A stretch of 64,000 nucleotides of DNA. It comes from Glycomyces sp. TRM65418 (lineage in GTDB: Bacteria > Actinomycetota > Actinomycetes > Mycobacteriales > Micromonosporaceae). Numbering within the stretch: the first letter of the stretch is position 1; each line of letters starts with the position of its first letter. This document shows, piece by piece, positions 60,300 to 64,000 of this stretch. Below the pieces are notes generated by a model, which ran no database searches, was not told where the DNA came from, and saw only the letters and a list, made by a program, of their open reading frames with translations. The DNA lies in contig NZ_JAJFAX010000014.1 in NCBI RefSeq assembly GCF_019710475.1, positions 1-64,000 on the forward strand. Direction: 5' to 3'. A program made the position numbers and the translations under genes.

Positions 60300-60707
60300 C
60301 TAGGCCGCGAACCAGAGGTCGATCTCGCGCTTCGCCGACTCCTCGGAGTCCGAGGCGTGGATGAGGTTCTGCTGGTTCGAGACCGAGAAGTCGCCGCGGA
60401 TCGTGCCCGGCTCGGCCTTGCGCCCGTCCGTGGCCCCCGCGAGCTTGCGCACCACCGGGATCGCCTCGTCGCCCGCGGCCACCAGGCTCACCAGGGGACC
60501 GGAGGTCATGAAGGCCTTCAGGCCCTCGTAGTACTCCCGGCCGACGTGCTCGGCGTAATGCGCGTCCGACAGCGCCGCGTCCATCGTCCGCAGCCGCAGC
60601 TGCTCGATGCGCAGGCCCTTGCGTTCAAGGCGGCTGAGCACCTCGCCGATGAGCCCGCGCCGGACGGCGTCGGGTTTGATCAACACGAGCGTGCGCTGTT
60701 CGGCCAC
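60300..60707 (-). CDS. ndk: Nucleoside diphosphate kinase
   Basis: NDK (135 aa) equilibrates NTP pools. LVLIKPDAVRRGLIGEV, the GATDGRKAEPGTIRGDF loop and the active-site His in NLIHASDS are intact. The start is GTG 60705-60707 with GAGGAG upstream. Minus-strand TAGGAT at 60747-60752 is a likely -10. Confidence 0.97.
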   Translation of the reverse strand: MAEQRTLVLIKPDAVRRGLIGEVLSRLERKGLRIEQLRLRTMDAALSDAHYAEHVGREYYEGLKAFMTSGPLVSLVAAGDEAIPVVRKLAGATDGRKAEPGTIRGDFSVSNQQNLIHASDSEESAKREIDLWFAA

Positions 60708-60746
60708 GGGAAACTCCTCGCAAGAGACTGTCGGATTGTGGCTGCC

Positions 60747-60788
60747 ATCCTAAGCGATGTTGTGTCCGTTGCCTCACCCACGTACGAT
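60747..60788. promoter_or_regulatory. Divergent promoters of ndk and the membrane-VOC gene
   Basis: Plus strand: TTGTGT (60760-60765), 17 bp, TACGAT (60783-60788), start near 60795. Minus strand: TAGGAT (60747-60752) for ndk, without a clear -35. The two promoters are back to back in 125 bp. Confidence 0.5.
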
Positions 60789-60832
60789 TCACATTGAAAC
60801 CCGGTTTCCCAGTTGTGGATGAGGTGTCCCAG

Positions 60833-62380
60833 ATGCCCCCGAGACAACCACCGCGGCCCGCCCCACGGCCTTCCAAGGCGCCCAGTAAAGGCGGCGCGAA
60901 AAGTGGGGCGAAAGGCACCGCCGCCAAAGGCGGCGCGAAAGGCGCGCAGGGCGTGCGCAAGACCGCGCCCGGCAAGCCGATGCCCCGCGGCGCGCGGCAG
61001 CCGGTGGGCCGGGCGGCCACCGCCGAGCAGCTGCGGCAGCAGCGCCTCATGCTCGACCAGCAGCGCCGCCAGCGCGAGGCGCGCTGGTGGGTCATCAACC
61101 AGAACGCCTTGAAGGACCTGCACACCCGGCAGCACCACGCCGCCGGCGGCGAGGCGATCGGCACGGTCCTCAACGCCGACAGGAGGATGCGCTGGCGCAC
61201 CTCCCACGCGGTCGGCGCGATCACTTTACTGATCCTCTCCTTCTTCTTCACCTCGATGGCGATCGGCGCGCAGAGCATCGGCATCGCCGTGCTCGCGTTC
61301 CTGTGCCTGGCCGGCTGCATCGGCTTCTTCACCGTGGAGCACTCGAAACGGCGCTTCCCCCAACCGGTCCCGGCCCCGCCGCTCATCGGGCAGCACCGGA
61401 TCGAGGACCTCATCGAGGAGGACGACGCGCCGCGGGCCGCGACCGTGAAGGAAGCGGTGCCGGCGACGATCGACGCACTCGGCGACATGTTCGAGCCCGC
61501 TTCGCTCCCGGAGTCGGCGCAGAAGGCGGCCGGGGCGCCGCAGACCGCGCCGGTCGGGGGGCCGGCGAAACCGGCCACGGCGGAGGCGGCAGTCGTGGAG
61601 CCGGTGGCAGTCGTCGCGGCCGAAGCGGTCGCCGAGCCCGCCGATGAGCCGAAGGCGACGATCGCGGCGGAGACGCCGCCGGTCGTCACCGAACCGGTGA
61701 GCGAGGCGATCACGGTCGAGGACGAACCGGAGCCGCTGGCGGCGGCGGTCGGCGACGCCGGGCCGCCGACGGGCGACGGTCCGTCCACGGTGGCGTTCTC
61801 GCTGCCGACCGATCAGGTCGGCGGGGACGCCGCGGCCACTGGGACCGCGACGGCTCCGGCTCGACCGGCGGCCGCGCCGGCCAAGGGACGGATCGCCGAG
61901 GCCGTCACGCGACTGAAGGCGCCGCCGCGGCAGCGCGACACCACCGAAGGCCGCAGCCTCGCCCACGACCTCGCCGAACTGCTCCTGTCGGAGGAGCGCC
62001 TCGGCGGCGCCGACGTCACCGACGTGGCCGCCACGCTCGTCGTCGGCGACCTGCAGCGCTCGATCGAGTTCTACACGGACGCTCTGGGGCTCACCGTGGC
62101 CGACCGCACGGAGGAGGCGGCGGTGCTCGACGCCGGGTTCGGCAAGATCCTGCTGTGGGAGCGGCCCGACGCACCGCCCGGCGAGACCGGGGTCATGCAC
62201 CTGACCTTCGAGGTCGGCGACATCGACTCCACGTTCGCGAAGATGAACCAGGCCGGGGTCGAGTTCCTGCACCTGCCGCGCACCGCGCTGCTGGGCCAGC
62301 ACTACGAGATGCGGGCCGCGGCGTTCCGCGACCCCGACGGCCACGGCCTGGCCATCACCGAGCACCGGGAACGCGACTAG
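60833..62380 (+). CDS. Membrane protein with a C-terminal VOC (glyoxalase-like) domain
   Basis: A 515-aa protein of unusual build. Residues 1-60 are basic and low-complexity (Lys/Ala/Gly/Pro). A helical segment (EQLRQQRLMLDQQRRQREARWWVINQ, in part) leads to two membrane segments at about 124-146 and 147-166. A long acidic Ala/Pro/Val linker (about 190-370) then connects to a VOC domain from about 400 (LVVGDLQRSIEFYTDALGL, GVMHLTFEVGDID, AFRDPDGHGLAITEH). The domain ends are typical of single-module glyoxalase/bleomycin-resistance folds. I start at ATG 60833 (GAGGTG eight bases before). Function unknown; the VOC domain should be cytoplasmic. A frame shift fusing two genes is unlikely because the frame is clean. 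Confidence 0.75.
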   Translation: MPPRQPPRPAPRPSKAPSKGGAKSGAKGTAAKGGAKGAQGVRKTAPGKPMPRGARQPVGRAATAEQLRQQRLMLDQQRRQREARWWVINQNALKDLHTRQHHAAGGEAIGTVLNADRRMRWRTSHAVGAITLLILSFFFTSMAIGAQSIGIAVLAFLCLAGCIGFFTVEHSKRRFPQPVPAPPLIGQHRIEDLIEEDDAPRAATVKEAVPATIDALGDMFEPASLPESAQKAAGAPQTAPVGGPAKPATAEAAVVEPVAVVAAEAVAEPADEPKATIAAETPPVVTEPVSEAITVEDEPEPLAAAVGDAGPPTGDGPSTVAFSLPTDQVGGDAAATGTATAPARPAAAPAKGRIAEAVTRLKAPPRQRDTTEGRSLAHDLAELLLSEERLGGADVTDVAATLVVGDLQRSIEFYTDALGLTVADRTEEAAVLDAGFGKILLWERPDAPPGETGVMHLTFEVGDIDSTFAKMNQAGVEFLHLPRTALLGQHYEMRAAAFRDPDGHGLAITEHRERD

Positions 62381-62419
62381 CGGCGCGTTCCGGCCCCAGT
62401 GAACCGGAGTAGAGGTCCC

Positions 62420-63442
62420 ATGCTCATCGTCGGCGAGATCCACACCGCGCTGCTGCCGCACTCCCGGCCGCTCACGCCCGAGGAGGCCCGCGCGGCCCTG
62501 TCGCTGGCGGTCGGCGAGACGGTCGTGCAGTGGGCCCGGCCGGTCCCCCACACCGCGTCCCCGACGCTCCTGCACGGCGTGGACTGCCGACTCCCGCTGG
62601 GGCCCAAGCCGGACAGCGACCAGGTCGACGAGGACGACCGCAACGGCTCGCTGCGGGCCGTCGGCACGGTCAGTTCGCGGGCGGTGCTCACCGGCGGCCA
62701 CCTGCTGCAGGGCTCGGCTTGGGCCGCGGTGTCGCCGTCGCGGCATCCGCGGCGGATGCCCTGGTCGTACTACCTCGCCAAGCCCGGGAGGCTGGAGACG
62801 ATCGGGAAGTTCGACGCCCGCCGCCTCGCCGAGGGCTTCCTCGTCGCCGAGAACCGCCGCGACCGCGCGAAGCTCCTCGACGCGGCCGCGATCGCTCGGC
62901 ACTCGATCCACGACGTGCTCTCGCGGCCCGTGTTCGACCAGCGCCCGCCGATCAAGACCGGGTCGACCCGGCTGCGCTGGGCCGCGGTCATCGACCCCGG
63001 GAAAGACAAGGCCGTGGCGTTCCGCCTGGCCGGCAACGACCGGCGGCGCATGAGCATGGTGATCGGACCGGTCGCCCCCGAGCACGTCGCGGCCGCCGCC
63101 GAGGACCTCGCGGTCCACGACTGGCTGCTGAGCGCGGTCGCGGCGCGGATCGCGCTCGCGAAGATCGGCGAGGACCCCCGGCACACGCTGCGCACGCTCC
63201 GGCCGGTCGTCGACCACCTGCTGCACCTGTGGTCGGCCGGGGCCCGGACTTCGCGGGACCTGGAGTTCATGTGGGACGCGCTGGAGCGGCGGCCGGGTCT
63301 GACGCGGCAGTGGACCACCATGACCGAGCGGGTGCGCTCGCAGATCGACTACGGCGCGGCGGATCTGGCCGCGCAGATGCTCGACATGATGGAGCAGCGC
63401 CAACGGCAGGCCGGCGGCTCGGGCGATTCGTTCTACCGCTAG
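62420..63442 (+). CDS. SCO2521-family protein
   Basis: A 340-aa protein resembling the SCO2521 family of actinomycetes (GEIHTALLPHS, GVDCRLPLG, TGGHLLQGSAWA, MPWSYYLAKPG, LRPVVDHLLHLW). The family has no known activity and usually sits with SCO2522 to SCO2525-type genes. Its gene meets the convergent gene at 63439 in a shared CTAG so the two stops overlap. GAGG lies four bases before ATG 62420. It follows the VOC gene by 39 bp and may be co-transcribed. Confidence 0.65.
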   Translation: MLIVGEIHTALLPHSRPLTPEEARAALSLAVGETVVQWARPVPHTASPTLLHGVDCRLPLGPKPDSDQVDEDDRNGSLRAVGTVSSRAVLTGGHLLQGSAWAAVSPSRHPRRMPWSYYLAKPGRLETIGKFDARRLAEGFLVAENRRDRAKLLDAAAIARHSIHDVLSRPVFDQRPPIKTGSTRLRWAAVIDPGKDKAVAFRLAGNDRRRMSMVIGPVAPEHVAAAAEDLAVHDWLLSAVAARIALAKIGEDPRHTLRTLRPVVDHLLHLWSAGARTSRDLEFMWDALERRPGLTRQWTTMTERVRSQIDYGAADLAAQMLDMMEQRQRQAGGSGDSFYR

Positions 63443-64000
63443 AGCGGGCCCTGGAAGATGTAGGAGAGGCGGTCCACGAGCTCGCCGGGGAGGGCCATGC
63501 CCTCGCGTTCGGCCGAGGTGCGGATGATCGCCATCGCGCCGGCCTCGGGGCGGACCGACCCGCAGATGACCCGCACCGCGTGCTCGACCTCCAGGTAGTT
63601 CACCGACAGGATCGAGACGGTGCGGTACGCCGGGAACGGGAACGCCTTCGCCTCCAGCTGGAGGATCGGCGGCATCGCCTCCCACGTCTCGGGGAAGCGG
63701 GCCCGCGCCGGGCGGTCGGGGTCGTGGCCGTGCTCGGCGGGGACGACCGCCTCGACCGGTTCGGGCACGCCGATGCGCTTGCCCTGGTCGCGCAGCACGC
63801 CCAGTCGCAGCAGCTGCCAGACGGCGGCGAGCATCGGGCAGGACCAGCGGCGGCCCTGCGCGGTGTCGCTCCACAGCTCGACGTCGAGGAACACCGAGTG
63901 CTCCCGTTTCGCGTTCTGGCTCGGGGGCCGCCACTGGCGGTCCGGCGCGCCCATCGCGATGCCCTTCGGCTTCGGGCTGGGCACGCCGTTGCACAGCCAG
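63439..64000 (-). CDS. C-terminal part of an unknown protein (runs off the edge)
   Basis: The frame is open from the right edge to TAG at 63439-63441, giving at least 186 residues. It begins WLCNGVPSPKPKGIAMGAP and continues ARFPETWEAMPPILQLEAK and VNYLEVEHAVRVICGSVRPE. A GTG at 63982-63984 is in frame but the coding-like sequence continues before it, so I treat the gene as truncated by the window. The chain is rich in Trp and Pro and lacks membrane segments. I do not recognise a family. Its convergent contact with the SCO2521-type gene may mean shared function. Confidence 0.6.
   Translation of the reverse strand, partial: WLCNGVPSPKPKGIAMGAPDRQWRPPSQNAKREHSVFLDVELWSDTAQGRRWSCPMLAAVWQLLRLGVLRDQGKRIGVPEPVEAVVPAEHGHDPDRPARARFPETWEAMPPILQLEAKAFPFPAYRTVSILSVNYLEVEHAVRVICGSVRPEAGAMAIIRTSAEREGMALPGELVDRLSYIFQGPL

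Noticed and set aside
60833-62380. Frameshifted fusion of a membrane gene and a separate glyoxalase gene
   Set aside because: The frame is continuous, codon use is even through the linker, and no ribosome binding site or start lies before the VOC part.

Overview
The window is chromosomal DNA from a high-GC actinomycete. Evidence for this is the very GC-rich coding sequence with GTG and TTG starts, the order secE-nusG-rplKA-rplJL-rpoBC-rpsLG-fusA-tuf-S10/spc, the type-Z zinc S14, a heterodimeric AdnAB-type helicase-nuclease, an SCO2521-family gene, an ileS T-box of the actinobacterial kind and many promoters placed for leaderless mRNAs. I cannot fix the family. A Glycomyces- or Micromonospora-like organism is only a guess.

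Layout. (1) 1-629 is a lower-GC3 stretch with no secure gene. (2) 630-11836 is one functional theme, amino-sugar and peptidoglycan salvage: an NgcEFG-type sugar importer without its ATPase (ngcG, ngcF, ngcE) behind an RpiR-type regulator, a divergent BadF/BadG-type GlcNAc/MurNAc kinase, murQ divergent from a second RpiR regulator, and three secreted wall hydrolases (PGRP/Amidase_2 amidase, GH25 muramidase, GH3 NagZ-type hexosaminidase). The hydrolases would free sugars outside the cell, Ngc would import them, the kinase would phosphorylate them and MurQ would turn MurNAc-6P into GlcNAc-6P. (3) 11993-20222 is the S10-spc operon on the minus strand, but it stops at rplR: rpsE, rpmD, rplO and secY do not follow, and nagZ lies beyond the terminator. 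(4) 20642-24937 holds tuf, fusA, rpsG and rpsL. (5) 26217-33618 holds rpoC and rpoB with a long leader. (6) 34660-40124 holds an extremely acidic lipoprotein, then rplL, rplJ, rplA, rplK, nusG and secE.

(7) 40197-43367 is a GbsR/MarR-like regulator divergent from an ABC exporter. (8) 43529-49741 is adnA-adnB. (9) 49886-51064 holds a small lipoprotein and a Doc toxin/RHH antitoxin pair with a clear palindromic operator. (10) 51162-56936 is a pair of divergent amino-acid controlled units: ileS behind a translational T-box, and trpL (three tandem Trp codons) followed by a fused TrpE(G) anthranilate synthase. (11) 57027-64000 is miscellaneous: a small secreted protein, a DHFR/RibD-like reductase, a D-2-hydroxyacid dehydrogenase, a CsaA-like tRNA-binding protein, abutting remnants of an allantoicase and a MobA-like transferase, ndk, a membrane protein with a C-terminal VOC domain, an SCO2521-family gene and the tail of an unknown gene.

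No tRNA, rRNA, CRISPR array, transposase or integrase was recognised. No wholly new system is proven. The strongest leads are the salvage locus sitting where the rest of the spc operon should be, the membrane-VOC fusion, the hyperacidic lipoprotein, a plus-strand terminator with no gene in front of it, and the recurring leaderless promoters.
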